In this document: positions 19,077 through 29,743 of the stretch, piece by piece | Layout of the letters: each line of letters begins with the position of its first letter | Position numbering within the stretch: position 1 is the first letter of the stretch | Assembly (NCBI RefSeq): GCF_025630775.1 | Contig: NZ_JAOSZE010000008.1 | Coordinates: 124,001 to 188,000, forward strand | DNA from: Actinoplanes sp. KI2 | GTDB lineage: Bacteria > Actinomycetota > Actinomycetes > Mycobacteriales > Micromonosporaceae | Reading direction: 5' to 3' | Length of the DNA stretch: 64,000 bases | Translations under genes and position numbers: made by a program | Notes under the pieces: generated by a model | What the model was told of the DNA's origin: nothing | Seen by the model: only the letters and a program-made list of their open reading frames with translations | Database searches by the model: none

Positions 19077-21710
19077 GTGTCCGAGTGGGAACCGGCTACG
19101 GACGCCGAGGTCGCGATGCGGGATGCGTTGCGCACGGACGACCAGGAATCGTACTTCCGCATTCTCTCCGGTGTTGACCTGCTCTTGCCGGTGTCGGCCG
19201 ATGCCCTGCAGGGGCTCGCGCCGCTCGGCTGGGGCACGTGGAGCACCGGGGGGCGCACCCACGTCCTGGCCTTCACGTCCACGGCGGCGTTGCAGGCATG
19301 CCTGGCCGACTACACCGGCTCGGCGCGCCGCGTGCCGTACGCGGAGTTGGCCAACACCTGGCCCAACCTCGAGTGGTGGCTGGCGGTCAACCCCGGCCTG
19401 CCGATCGAGGGCTATCTGCCGGCCTGGTTCGTCGCCCAGCTCTCCCGCGGCGATCTGCGGCTGCCCACCCGCGGCCCCGGCCGCGACAAGACGGCCACCC
19501 CCGGTCGCATTCAGGATCTGCACTCCGCAGCCGTCGCCGCCAACGAGGCCGCCGTCCAGCAGGAAGCGTCCGCCCAGCGGCCGGTGAGCGGGCCCCCGCC
19601 GGGCTCGGGTCAGCCTCAGCCGATGAGCGCGCCTCCGCCGAACGCACTCCCGCCGAGCGCGCCGCCGGCCGGCTACCCGCAGCACCCGATGGCGGTCCCC
19701 GCCGCGGCCGCCGCTGGCTATCCGCAGCCGATCAGCGCGCCGCCGGTGGGCGCGCCCTCGCCCGCGGCGCTCTCGTCGCCGATGGCCGGCCCGCCCGGGT
19801 ATGCCCAGGCCGCCGCCGCAACCCGCATGCCGCAGTTCCCGGCCGCCGACGAGAAGCCCGAGGCGGCACAGCCCCTGGGCGCCCGCCCGCAAGCAGCCCA
19901 GACCGGCGTCCAAACCCCGCCGGCCGCGGCGCCCGCCGCCGCGCCGGCCGAGAAGCCGCAGATCGGCCCCGGCGGCCTGCCCATCCGGTCCCCGGGCGGC
20001 GTGCTGCCCAGCGGCCTGCCGTCCCGTGCGCCGGCGTCCGGGCCCGCCTCCGCCGAGCCCGCTTCCGCGCCGGCGCCTGTGCCGTCCGCGTACCGGCCGC
20101 CGACCGTGCCTCCGGGGTCGGCCCCCGGCGGCTGGTCCGGCGACGACCCGCGCGGCCCGCTGCAGGACCCGAATGGCCCGCTGCCGGTGCGCACCCCGAT
20201 GGCGAACACTCCGCCGGTTCCCGAGCATCTCGCCGACCAGCCGGCCGTCGAGCCGCCGATGGACCCGCGCTGGAACGCGCCGGTGCCGTCCTCGGCCCGG
20301 CCCGAGCTGCCCCACAGCCCCGCCGGCCCGTCGGCCGACGACCCGGCTCGCGGCGGCTTCCCGCAGGGCCCGGGCTCGCCGCAGGCCGCCGCGGCCACAC
20401 AGCGCTCGACGCCCCCGCCGGCACCCGGGTTCGGCACGCCGCCGCCGGCCGGGCCGGCGCCGGCACCCGGGTTCGGCACGCCGCTGCCGCGCCGGCAGGC
20501 CGCTTCGACGACCGAGCCGGCACCGATGACCTCGTTCCCGGCCTTCAAGACCCCGGCCGAGCGGGCCGCCACCGCCGCGGCGCAGGCCGCCTCGCCCCGC
20601 CCGGGCCTCGCCCCGCCGGTCATCCCCGGCGCACCCGGCAGCGACCGCCCGGCCCGGCTGGGCGCCCCGCAGCCGCCTCCGCTCGAGGTGCGCGGCGGTG
20701 CCGCGATGCCGCCGTCGCACCCGGTCGGCCCGCCGCCACCGCACCCGGCGGCCTCGACGCCCGCGGGCGAGCAGTTCGTCCCGGCCAACGAGGTCGAGAA
20801 CGAGCTGTACCTAGCCGCCGAAGGCCACAACACCGACCAGTTCCTCTCCACGCTGCTGCTGGCCAACGTGCTGGTGCCGGTCGCGCACCACTCCCGCCCC
20901 GGCAGCGCTCCCGGCGAGTCCGGCTTCGCGTTCCGCACCGAGGAGATGGACGGCGAGACCTTCCTGGTCGTCTTCACCAGCAAGGATCGCCTGGCCGAGC
21001 ACTACGCCGAGCCGACCCGTACGGTGAGCGTCCGGTTCTACGAGCTGATCCGGAACTGGCCCGACCCGGCCTGGTCGTTCGCGGTCAACCCGGGCGGACC
21101 GATCGGCGCCAAGTACCCCGGCCCGCAGGTCATCGCGCTGGCCAGTTGGGCCGCCGACGCCGGTCTCGGCGCCGACTCGGCCGAGCAGGACGAGCCGCGG
21201 GAGCCGGTGCCCGCGCCCGCCCCGGCCAACGACGACGCCCAGCACGCCACGGTGATGCAGAAGACCGTGCCGCCCGAGCACGTCGACTTCTACCTCGAGC
21301 GCGGCTACGACCGGGTGGCCGGTTTCGTGCACCGGGCCACCGAGGTGGAGCACCTGCGCACCCCGGCCGAGCTCTTTGCCGCGCTGGGCCTCACCTACGG
21401 CGCGGAGGCCAAGGAGGCGTACGTGCTGCGCTGGCCGGCCTACCGCCCCAGCCTGTACCGCATTCCCTACGGCGGGCAGAACGAGCAGGCGCTCAAGGCG
21501 ATGGACGGCTGGGTGATCGAGCGGGCACCGTTCCGCGGCAACGGCTTCGCCCCGGGCGAGGGCCGCGACGTGATCGCCGAGTTCAAGGTGGACAGCGTCC
21601 GGCTGCCGCACGGTGCACAGTTGTGGCGGATCGACGCCGACGGCGCCGAGCACATGATCGCGATCTTCGACAACGATGTTCCGCAGTGGCGCCGGGTGGG
21701 TGAGCAGTGA
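19077..21710 (+). CDS. SseB-domain, proline-rich large protein; possible type VII-linked effector
   Basis: Unusual multidomain protein of 877 residues. Residues ~5-135 form an SseB-like domain (MSEWEPATDAEVAMRDAL, LPVSADALQGLAPLG, WWLAVNPGLPIEGYLP). Residues ~150-560 are a Pro/Ala/Gly linker with no predicted fold and a short internal duplication (APGFGTP twice). A second SseB-like domain spans ~565-700 (ENELYLAA, WSFAVNPGGPIGAKYP). The last ~155 residues form a distinct domain I do not recognise (YVLRWPAYRPSLYRIPYGG). GTG 19077 has gggagag seven bases upstream; GTG 19071 is the alternative. The next gene overlaps its stop (GTGA). No signal peptide. The order WXG100 pair, long Pro-rich protein, small overlapping gene resembles mycobacterial esxF-esxE-cpnT-ift, but I see no TNT motif. 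The toxin idea is inference. Confidence 0.75.
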   Translation: MSEWEPATDAEVAMRDALRTDDQESYFRILSGVDLLLPVSADALQGLAPLGWGTWSTGGRTHVLAFTSTAALQACLADYTGSARRVPYAELANTWPNLEWWLAVNPGLPIEGYLPAWFVAQLSRGDLRLPTRGPGRDKTATPGRIQDLHSAAVAANEAAVQQEASAQRPVSGPPPGSGQPQPMSAPPPNALPPSAPPAGYPQHPMAVPAAAAAGYPQPISAPPVGAPSPAALSSPMAGPPGYAQAAAATRMPQFPAADEKPEAAQPLGARPQAAQTGVQTPPAAAPAAAPAEKPQIGPGGLPIRSPGGVLPSGLPSRAPASGPASAEPASAPAPVPSAYRPPTVPPGSAPGGWSGDDPRGPLQDPNGPLPVRTPMANTPPVPEHLADQPAVEPPMDPRWNAPVPSSARPELPHSPAGPSADDPARGGFPQGPGSPQAAAATQRSTPPPAPGFGTPPPAGPAPAPGFGTPLPRRQAASTTEPAPMTSFPAFKTPAERAATAAAQAASPRPGLAPPVIPGAPGSDRPARLGAPQPPPLEVRGGAAMPPSHPVGPPPPHPAASTPAGEQFVPANEVENELYLAAEGHNTDQFLSTLLLANVLVPVAHHSRPGSAPGESGFAFRTEEMDGETFLVVFTSKDRLAEHYAEPTRTVSVRFYELIRNWPDPAWSFAVNPGGPIGAKYPGPQVIALASWAADAGLGADSAEQDEPREPVPAPAPANDDAQHATVMQKTVPPEHVDFYLERGYDRVAGFVHRATEVEHLRTPAELFAALGLTYGAEAKEAYVLRWPAYRPSLYRIPYGGQNEQALKAMDGWVIERAPFRGNGFAPGEGRDVIAEFKVDSVRLPHGAQLWRIDADGAEHMIAIFDNDVPQWRRVGEQ

Positions 21711-22072
21711 TTCGCGACGGCTACGTGGTGACCTGGCAGGGACACGAGTTCGAGGCGGTTCCCGACGGGGACGACGTGCGGATCTACACGACCCAGCCGG
21801 CCGACGGCTTCGAGGAGGTCAAGCCCGGCCGCTACGTGCGGGTGCTGACCCCCGAGGAGTACGACGAACTGGTCTACATCCGCACCGCGTGCACCTGGCG
21901 AGGCGCACCGTTCCTCGTGCTGGGCGAGGCGGACAACTGGCTACGGGTCGAGTACACCGGCGGCCGCGCCCCGGTCGCCCGCCAGCTGGGGCTCGAGGAG
22001 TTCGACTTCGGCGTCTACCAGGCGTGGGCCCCGGCGTACGAGGTCCGCGACCTGCACGAGCAGCGGATCTGA
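21707..22072 (+). CDS. Unknown small protein coupled to the SseB-like gene
   Basis: A 121-residue acidic protein with no signal peptide or membrane helix. GTG start overlapping the stop of the SseB-like gene, so the two are translationally coupled and probably made in fixed proportion. Repeating aromatic and acidic patterns (GYVVTWQGHEF, DNWLRVEY, VYQAWAPAYEV) suggest a compact beta-rich domain. I do not recognise the family. Position suggests a partner, chaperone or immunity protein for the upstream protein's C-terminal domain; this is inference. Confidence 0.7.
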   Translation: MIRDGYVVTWQGHEFEAVPDGDDVRIYTTQPADGFEEVKPGRYVRVLTPEEYDELVYIRTACTWRGAPFLVLGEADNWLRVEYTGGRAPVARQLGLEEFDFGVYQAWAPAYEVRDLHEQRI

Positions 22073-22147
22073 CCGCGCACCGGAAGCACCGCGTCGAGCA
22101 GCGGCGCCAGCTCCTCGAGGGCGGGCGAGCCGTGTCGTCGTCCGCAG

Positions 22148-23062
22148 TTACGAGGTCTTGAGCCAGCGCAGCACCTCGCCGGTCACGAAGTCCGGCGCCT
22201 CCTGGTGCAGGAAGTGGCCGGCATCGGGCACAAGGCGCCACTCGTAGGGGGCGATGACGTACCGGCCGGAGCCCTGTGCCGTTCGCGGCAGGGTGGCGGT
22301 GTCGAGCGCCCCGTGCAGTTGCAGCGTCGGCGTGATCAGCGGGTGCTGCATCAGCTTGACGAACCGGTAGCCCTGCAAGCGAAGCGCGCTGCGCGCCACC
22401 CAGCGGTACGCCTCCAGCGCGCAGAAGGCCGCCTGCGGGATCTGCATCGCCTCCCGGCAGCGGGCCACGTAGTCGTCGAACTGCGGCGTCTTCGTCCACT
22501 GCGGGCCGGACCAGCGGGCCATGAACTCGCCGACCAGCGCCGCGTCGTCCCGGGTGAGCACGTGCTCGTAGCGCGGAACCTGGAAGCGCAGCACGTTCGA
22601 CGAGGCGGCCAACTGGCCGCGCGGGTCGGCGAAGAGCGCGGCGCGCAGCCGGAGCGGGTGAGCGGCGCCCAGCACCACCAGGCGGCTGACCAGCTTGGGG
22701 TGGAAGGCGGCGGCGGCCCAGCCGATCATGCCGCCGGCACCGGCCCCGACAATCATCGCGGAGCGCTCGCCGAGTGCCCGGATCAGGCCGGTCACGTCGG
22801 CGGCCATCGTGTAGCCGTCGTAGCCGCGCGGCGGCTTGTCGCTGGCGCCGTAGCCCCGCAGGTCGATCGCGACGGCCCGGAAACCGGCGTCGGCCACCCG
22901 GGTCATGATGTCGTGCCAAGCCCACCAGAACTCGGGAAAGCCGTGCAGGAACAGCACGAGCGGGCCGGCGCCGGCCTCGACGACGTGGAACCGGCTGCCG
23001 TTCGCGCCGACGAAACGGTGCGTCCAGGGGCCCTCCACCAGGACACACGACTCGTCAACCAT
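22148..23062 (-). CDS. Alpha/beta hydrolase, epoxide-hydrolase-like, nucleophile missing
   Basis: Alpha/beta-hydrolase fold protein of 304 residues, closest in style to epoxide hydrolases: oxyanion motif HGFPEFWWAWH (about residues 40-50), DLRGYGASDKP, and the catalytic-histidine segment PDAGHFLHQEAP near the C-terminus. At the nucleophile elbow, where the family has GxDxG or GxSxG, the sequence reads VGAGAGGMIGW; Asp/Ser is replaced by Gly. It may therefore be non-catalytic or use another mechanism. Convergent with the preceding unknown gene. Confidence 0.85.
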   Translation of the reverse strand: MVDESCVLVEGPWTHRFVGANGSRFHVVEAGAGPLVLFLHGFPEFWWAWHDIMTRVADAGFRAVAIDLRGYGASDKPPRGYDGYTMAADVTGLIRALGERSAMIVGAGAGGMIGWAAAAFHPKLVSRLVVLGAAHPLRLRAALFADPRGQLAASSNVLRFQVPRYEHVLTRDDAALVGEFMARWSGPQWTKTPQFDDYVARCREAMQIPQAAFCALEAYRWVARSALRLQGYRFVKLMQHPLITPTLQLHGALDTATLPRTAQGSGRYVIAPYEWRLVPDAGHFLHQEAPDFVTGEVLRWLKTS

Positions 23063-23114
23063 GCATCCAGCCTATGCGGTTCGATCGAACGGGACCGGGC
23101 CGCCGGTCATCTCC

Positions 23115-23176
23115 GGCTCGGCGGCGGTCAGCGTAGCGGCTCGGCGGCGGTCAGCGTAGCGGCTCGGCGGCGGTCA
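23115..23176. repeat. 23-bp tandem repeat made from a lipoprotein gene 3' end
   Basis: Copies at 23115-23137, 23138-23160 and a partial copy 23161-23176, period 23 bp. On the minus strand the sequence encodes the last residues of the lipoprotein gene (TAAEPLR), and the TGA stop lies in the second copy. Confidence 0.88.
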
Positions 23177-23597
23177 CTTCGAGGAGCCGGCCGGGGCCGC
23201 AGTTGATGCGGATCTTGGCAGGCGTGCCCTTGATCCGGACTCGGGTGCCCTTGTCCAGCCGGATGCCGGCGGTGGAGTGCAGCGCATACGCGACGCCCTC
23301 GTCGGTGACCAGGCCGTAGCAGGGGCCGGTGCCGCCGGCCGTGATCGTGCCGACGATCCAGCCGGCGGTCTTGTCGTTGTCGGTGGGCTCGCTGGGTGGC
23401 CCGCTCGGGCGGCGGCTCGTGGGAAGCGACTCAGGCGTCCGCGAAGCGGAAGGCGAGGGTGACGTCACGTCGGCGGGGGACGAGGCCGTGGGGGCGGACA
23501 CGACACCGTCAGCGGGGCTGACGTGTTGCGGGCCGCCACACCCCGCCACGAGGACGACCAGCATCGCGGCGAGGGCGGCCGGCGCGGCGTACCTCAT
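23151..23597 (-). CDS. Secreted lipoprotein with small C-terminal beta domain
   Basis: 148-residue lipoprotein: a signal peptide ends in the lipobox VAGC at about residue 20, then a Ser/Pro/Thr-rich spacer (about 25-75) as expected for a cell-wall-spanning linker, then a ~70-residue domain (TAGWIVGTITAG, GTRVRIKGTPAKIR) with an OB-fold-like pattern and two cysteines. Function unknown. The 3' end is tandemly duplicated (23-bp repeat). Confidence 0.8.
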   Translation of the reverse strand: MRYAAPAALAAMLVVLVAGCGGPQHVSPADGVVSAPTASSPADVTSPSPSASRTPESLPTSRRPSGPPSEPTDNDKTAGWIVGTITAGGTGPCYGLVTDEGVAYALHSTAGIRLDKGTRVRIKGTPAKIRINCGPGRLLEVTAAEPLR

Positions 23598-23673
23598 GGT
23601 GGTTTTGTCCTTCCGAGCGAAGCGAGTCGTGCCGAGTATGACGCGGCGCGAGCCCCGCAGGTTCCGGAAACGA

Positions 23674-23705
23674 CGGCGCCCGGGGAGTGAACTCCCCGGG
23701 CGCCG
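23674..23705 (-). terminator. Terminator of the M6 protease gene
   Basis: Perfect 14-bp stem (cggcgcccggggag / ctccccgggcgccg) with a tgaa loop, 12 bases past the protease stop on the minus strand. Confidence 0.82.
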
Positions 23706-23717
23706 TGAAGGTGTGGG

Positions 23718-26084
23718 TCAGGAGACCGCGACCGTCATCGAGGTGCCGTTCTGGCTCAGCACTCCGATCTTGACACCGACCGCGGGCAGCTTGACGCCCT
23801 GGTTCGGCAGTTCGTCGTAGTAGTACTTGCTCTTGTCGTTGAACAGCGGGCTCGGGAACTGCGGCCACACCGGCGAGGCCTTGCCGTCGACGTGCAGCAG
23901 CATGCCGTCGGTCGGGTACAGGCTGAACGGAGCGTCGTACACCTGGATCCGGGACCGGAACGGAACGCCGTTGACGTTGTTGAACGGCTTCGGGTGGGAG
24001 TCGACGTAGAGGTTGCGGCCCGCACCCGGGTGCTCGTTGGTGTTGTTGTCGGCCTGCGAGGTGTCCCAGTACGAGATCAGCAGACCGGTCTGGTAGTTGT
24101 AATGCTCCACCCAGTCGGGCTTCGTGGAGACCCAGCCGAAGTTGTACGGGCCGGTCGCCAGGTACTTGTCGTACGACGTGTAGCTGCGGTTGCCGGCGAT
24201 GTAGTAGCCCGGGAACTCGTTGGTGACGCTCGAGCCGACGATGGACCAGCCGTCGAGCGCCCACGTCGTGCTGCCCTCGGCCCCGTCGGCCAGCACCGTG
24301 GCGCCGTCCGCCGTGATCGTGAGCTCGTCACCGAAGAAGCCGCCCGCGGAGACGCCACCGTCGGTGATGTAGTGCAGCCGGAACTTGACCGCCTTACCGG
24401 CGAACGCGTTCAGCGGGATCGAGATGTCCGCCCAGGCCCCGGCCGAGCTGCCGGTCAGCGCCGGCACGTTGCTCGAGTCTACCGGCAGCGGGCTGCCGTT
24501 GACGGTGCCGTTCTGCGGCGCCCAGGTCGCCCCGCCGTCGGCGGAGACCTCGAAGTACAGGTAGTCGTAGTCCTGCTCGATGTTGTACCGGCCCTTGAGC
24601 GTGACGCTGCCGCTGGTCTTGCCGGTCAGGTCAACGTCGTGGGTCAGTGCGGTGTTCAGGCCGTCGGCGTTGCCCGAGAAGAACTGCTTCGTGCCGGCGA
24701 ACGGCTGACCGAGGTCCGTCGTGACCGCCTTGTCGGGCAGCGTCACCACCACCGCCTGCGGCTTCTTGGTGTTGTACTCCTCGGGGCCGAGCTGGACGAC
24801 CTTCTTCTCGCCGGCCTTGACCGAGGCGTAGTTGAGCCAGCCGAGCTGGAGCTTGTTCCAGGCGCCGAGGTCACCGGGGTGGGTGCCGATCGCCTGGTCA
24901 CCGGCCGCGCCGAGGCGGCTCTGCGCCATCAGCGTCCAATACTCGTTGTTGTTGTCGCCCCCGCCGCTGGTGTCGTAGTCGTCCGGCAGGCCGAGGTCGT
25001 GGGTGTACTCGTGCACGAAGACGCTCAGGCCGCCGTTCTCGGGCTGGATGGTGTAGTCGCCGATCCAGACGCCGGTGTTGCCGACCTGCGTGCCGCCGAG
25101 CAGGTTGCCCGCCGGGCCCGTGGTGCCCTGACCGGTCGAGTACGCGTACCACCGGTGGCTCCAGATCGCGTCCTCGCCCTGCTGCGGGTCACCGTCGGCC
25201 TGGTCGCCGCCGGCGTGCACGATCTGGAAGTGGTCGATGTAGCCGTCCGGCTCGTTGAAGTTGCCGTCGCCGTCGTAGTCGTACCGGTCGTACTGGTCGA
25301 ACGTCTTGAGGTCGGCGGTCACCTCGGCGAGGGTCTTGCCGGCCGCCAGCTGGTCGGCGACCCACTGGTTGGCGGCGTCCCGCACGAGCGCCCAGACGTT
25401 GGTGCAGACGTGGCTGCCGCAGACGTCCCGGCCGTAGCGGGCCTCGTTGTACTGCACCTTGACCCAGTCGGTGACCTCACCGTCGACGCTGTACCGACCG
25501 GACGACTGGGACTCGAAGTACTTCTTGACGGACTCGGTGTTCTTGCCGACCCCGAAGTACAGGTTCCGGTAGTAGTCGGCCGAGTAGTCCGACTGCCAGA
25601 TCGTCGAGTTGTCCTTGGTGCGGTCCGGCGCCGGGATCGAGTTGTTGAGTGGTCCCTCGAACGTCGTCGGGCCGGGCGTGTTCGGGTCGGAGTCGACGTC
25701 CGGGTAGCTGGGGTGCCGGTCGTTGCCGAACTCGGCCAGGATCACGAAGATCCGGTCGGTGCGCTGGTTCGCCAGCTCGACGTACTGGTCCTTGCCTTTC
25801 CTGCCCGGCCCGCCCTTGGTGTGCCCGACCTTGACGACCTGGCTGCCGTTGCGAGTGACCGCCTTGGCCTTGCCGCTGACCACCTGCGACACGGCCTGCT
25901 CGCGCAGCGCGCGGCGCTTGTCCTCGAGTGGGCTGGGCAGATCGTCAACCTGGGTCTCGCCTCGGGAAACCGCCGAGGGGGCCGGGTCGACGGGTGGTGC
26001 CGCCTGGGCCACCGTCGGGAGCATGGCCCCGACGCTGGTGACCATTGCGGCGCCGAGCAGTCCTACGACTACCTTGCGCACCAC
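23718..26084 (-). CDS. Secreted M6-family metalloprotease (immune inhibitor A-like)
   Basis: Exported zinc protease of 788 residues. Signal peptide MVRKVVVGLLGAAMVTSVGA... ending near VAQA (about residue 28), pro-region to ~100, then the M6 catalytic domain with HEYTHDLGLPDDYD (about residues 358-371) supplying the two zinc histidines, catalytic glutamate and downstream PDD. Ca-binding-like DYDGDGN occurs near residue 270. The C-terminal part (about 440-788) is beta-rich, including a MAM/jelly-roll-like section common in immune inhibitor A proteins. GTG start six bases after ggagg. A terminator-like hairpin lies in the leader about 48 bases before the start, which could attenuate expression. 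Confidence 0.92.
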   Translation of the reverse strand: MVRKVVVGLLGAAMVTSVGAMLPTVAQAAPPVDPAPSAVSRGETQVDDLPSPLEDKRRALREQAVSQVVSGKAKAVTRNGSQVVKVGHTKGGPGRKGKDQYVELANQRTDRIFVILAEFGNDRHPSYPDVDSDPNTPGPTTFEGPLNNSIPAPDRTKDNSTIWQSDYSADYYRNLYFGVGKNTESVKKYFESQSSGRYSVDGEVTDWVKVQYNEARYGRDVCGSHVCTNVWALVRDAANQWVADQLAAGKTLAEVTADLKTFDQYDRYDYDGDGNFNEPDGYIDHFQIVHAGGDQADGDPQQGEDAIWSHRWYAYSTGQGTTGPAGNLLGGTQVGNTGVWIGDYTIQPENGGLSVFVHEYTHDLGLPDDYDTSGGGDNNNEYWTLMAQSRLGAAGDQAIGTHPGDLGAWNKLQLGWLNYASVKAGEKKVVQLGPEEYNTKKPQAVVVTLPDKAVTTDLGQPFAGTKQFFSGNADGLNTALTHDVDLTGKTSGSVTLKGRYNIEQDYDYLYFEVSADGGATWAPQNGTVNGSPLPVDSSNVPALTGSSAGAWADISIPLNAFAGKAVKFRLHYITDGGVSAGGFFGDELTITADGATVLADGAEGSTTWALDGWSIVGSSVTNEFPGYYIAGNRSYTSYDKYLATGPYNFGWVSTKPDWVEHYNYQTGLLISYWDTSQADNNTNEHPGAGRNLYVDSHPKPFNNVNGVPFRSRIQVYDAPFSLYPTDGMLLHVDGKASPVWPQFPSPLFNDKSKYYYDELPNQGVKLPAVGVKIGVLSQNGTSMTVAVS

Positions 26085-26131
26085 GCTTTACCTCCGCTTA
26101 TGCGACCGGGCGCTAGGGGTGCGGCCCGGCT

Positions 26132-26156
26132 GAAAAACGGCCCCGGGGTCCGGGGC
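26132..26156 (-). terminator. Hairpin with T-run in the M6 protease leader (possible attenuator)
   Basis: On the minus strand gccccgg-acc-ccggggc is followed by cgttttt, the form of an intrinsic terminator, 48 bases upstream of the protease GTG. An AT-rich promoter-like stretch (tttacatacgttt) lies upstream of it, so either it backs up the acs terminator or it attenuates the protease transcript. Confidence 0.55.
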
Positions 26157-26235
26157 TAAAGGTAAACGTATGTAAAAACAGCGATGCGCTGGGAAACTGA
26201 TATGGACCAGTTACGTGCTATGGAACAACCATAAC

Positions 26236-26264
26236 GTCGGGGGCCGGCGATGCCGGCCCCCGAC
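26236..26264 (-). terminator. Terminator of acs
   Basis: Perfect 13-bp stem (gtcgggggccggc / gccggcccccgac) with a 3-base loop beginning four bases after the acs stop, read on the minus strand. Confidence 0.82.
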
Positions 26265-26267
26265 CAC

Positions 26268-28253
<1,986 letters not shown>

Positions 28254-28460
28254 GAGGGCGGCTCCTCTTCGCTGCTCGCGCTGGGTTCTTCGTTGCACAC
28301 TAGTTCCGCCGGTATGGCCCGGCGACAGTTGCCAGTCGGATCGCGCCCGATGGCGCGATGGGCGCGCTGGATGACCGGTTGCTGATTGGTACTGCGCGAA
28401 TCTTGCCAGTTGCGAGCCGCTTTGCGCATCCCATGTTTCGTGATTCTCACCGGATACGGT

Positions 28461-29201
28461 GTGCTGGTGGATCCTCTCGCCCCGCTCCTCGAGCTTGCCG
28501 ACGTCGCGCCCGCCCTGGCCGAGGCCCGCGACCATGTCGACGCCGCCATGCGGCACCGGGCGCTGCGCCGGCACGGCGGCCAGGTCGCGGCCGAGGCCGG
28601 CCTGCGCGCGGCGGTGGCCAGCGCCGCCCTCGAGGGCCATGCCTACGACGTCGAGGAGGTGCGCGGCGGCACCGTCACCGACCCGGTCGTGCAGGGCGCG
28701 CTCCGGGTCGCCGAGGGCCTGGGCGGGCTAGTCGACCTTTGGCCGCGCGCCCCGCGCCAGGTGCTCGCCAAGTTGCACATGCTCGCGGCCCGCGGCGTCG
28801 TCCCCGCCGACGACCTGGGCCGGCTCACCGGCGGCGCCGACCGCATCGACGCCCTCGCCGGCTTGGTCAGCAACGACCAGGGCACGTCGTCTCCGATACT
28901 TCTGGCCGCGATCGTCCACGCCGAGCTGCTCACCCTGCGCCCGTTCGCCGGCCCGTCCGGCGTCGTGGCCCGCGCCGCCGCCCGCCTCACCCTGATCAAC
29001 CGCGGCCTCGACCCACGCGGCCTCATCGCGGTCGAGCTCGGCCACCTGGCCCGCGAGCCCGAATACGTCGGCTCGTCCGGTGCCTACGCCACCGGCACCC
29101 CCGACGGCGTCCGCTCCTGGCTCCGGCACTACACAAATGCGGTGACGGCGGCCGCCGACGAGCTGACCACCATCGGCGACGGGGTACTGGCCGCGGTCTG
29201 A
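28461..29201 (+). CDS. Fic-like protein with degenerate active-site motif
   Basis: A 246-residue mostly helical protein that resembles Fic-domain proteins. An internal helix-loop reads [18 protein letters not shown], aligning with the Fic motif HPFxxGNGRxxR but lacking the catalytic His, Asn and Arg. Proteins of this kind, often mislabelled oxidoreductase, occur beside acs in other actinobacteria. GTG 28461 or GTG 28467 could be the start; no ribosome-binding site is visible, consistent with a leaderless message. AMPylation activity is unlikely as written. Confidence 0.7.
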   Translation: MLVDPLAPLLELADVAPALAEARDHVDAAMRHRALRRHGGQVAAEAGLRAAVASAALEGHAYDVEEVRGGTVTDPVVQGALRVAEGLGGLVDLWPRAPRQVLAKLHMLAARGVVPADDLGRLTGGADRIDALAGLVSNDQGTSSPILLAAIVHAELLTLRPFAGPSGVVARAAARLTLINRGLDPRGLIAVELGHLAREPEYVGSSGAYATGTPDGVRSWLRHYTNAVTAAADELTTIGDGVLAAV

Positions 29202-29247
29202 TCGGCCATTCTTTTATCGGCGCCGGTCTCGCTGAGGCGAACGCTGG

Positions 29248-29253
29248 GATACT
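29248..29253 (+). promoter_or_regulatory. -10 box of a leaderless gene
   Basis: gatact followed by seven bases and the GTG start of the PH-domain gene, which has no ribosome-binding site. Confidence 0.4.
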
Positions 29254-29260
29254 CGCTGCT

Positions 29261-29737
29261 GTGGACGAAACCTGGACCCGTCCGTACCCGCCCGGCCCCG
29301 GCCGCTGGCTGGTCATCGCCTGGGAGGCCGCGGCGCTGGCCTTCCTGGCGTGGGTGACGGTCCGCCAGTTCGACCTCACCGGCCACGACGTCAAGCTGGT
29401 CGCCTGCTCGCTGGCCGCCATCTGGGTGATCGGCGCACACCGAATCCTCCGGATGGGCGCCTACGTGGGCGCCACCGGCCTGCGCATCCACGGCTTGTTG
29501 CGCTCCCGCACGATGTCCTGGCGCGAGGTCGCCCACGTCCGCCTGCACCGGGCCACCCAGCGCGTGGGCCCGTGGGAGATCGAGACCGGCATGACCGTCC
29601 TGATCGAACGCCGCGACGGCTCCCTGGTCAATACGGAGCTGTGGGCCAAGGGCATCGACTTCCACGCCCGGCCGTCCCTCTTCCGCGCCGTCTACCAGGA
29701 GCTGCGGGCGCGCCACCTGGCCTCCCAAAACCGATGA
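29261..29737 (+). CDS. PH-domain-containing membrane protein
   Basis: 158-residue protein with two N-terminal transmembrane helices (about 17-36 and 47-63) followed by a bacterial PH-like domain (bPH type; YVGATGLRIHGLL, MSWREVAHVRL). GTG start seven bases after a TANNNT-like box, so probably leaderless. Function unknown; such proteins are generally membrane-associated adaptors. Immediately followed by one arm of a long inverted repeat. Confidence 0.78.
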   Translation: MDETWTRPYPPGPGRWLVIAWEAAALAFLAWVTVRQFDLTGHDVKLVACSLAAIWVIGAHRILRMGAYVGATGLRIHGLLRSRTMSWREVAHVRLHRATQRVGPWEIETGMTVLIERRDGSLVNTELWAKGIDFHARPSLFRAVYQELRARHLASQNR

Positions 29738-29743
29738 GCCAAA

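Noticed and set aside
23892..26159. Long plus-strand frame (755 codons) opposite the M6 protease
   Set aside because: Antisense shadow; the protease has a signal peptide, catalytic motif and ribosome-binding site.
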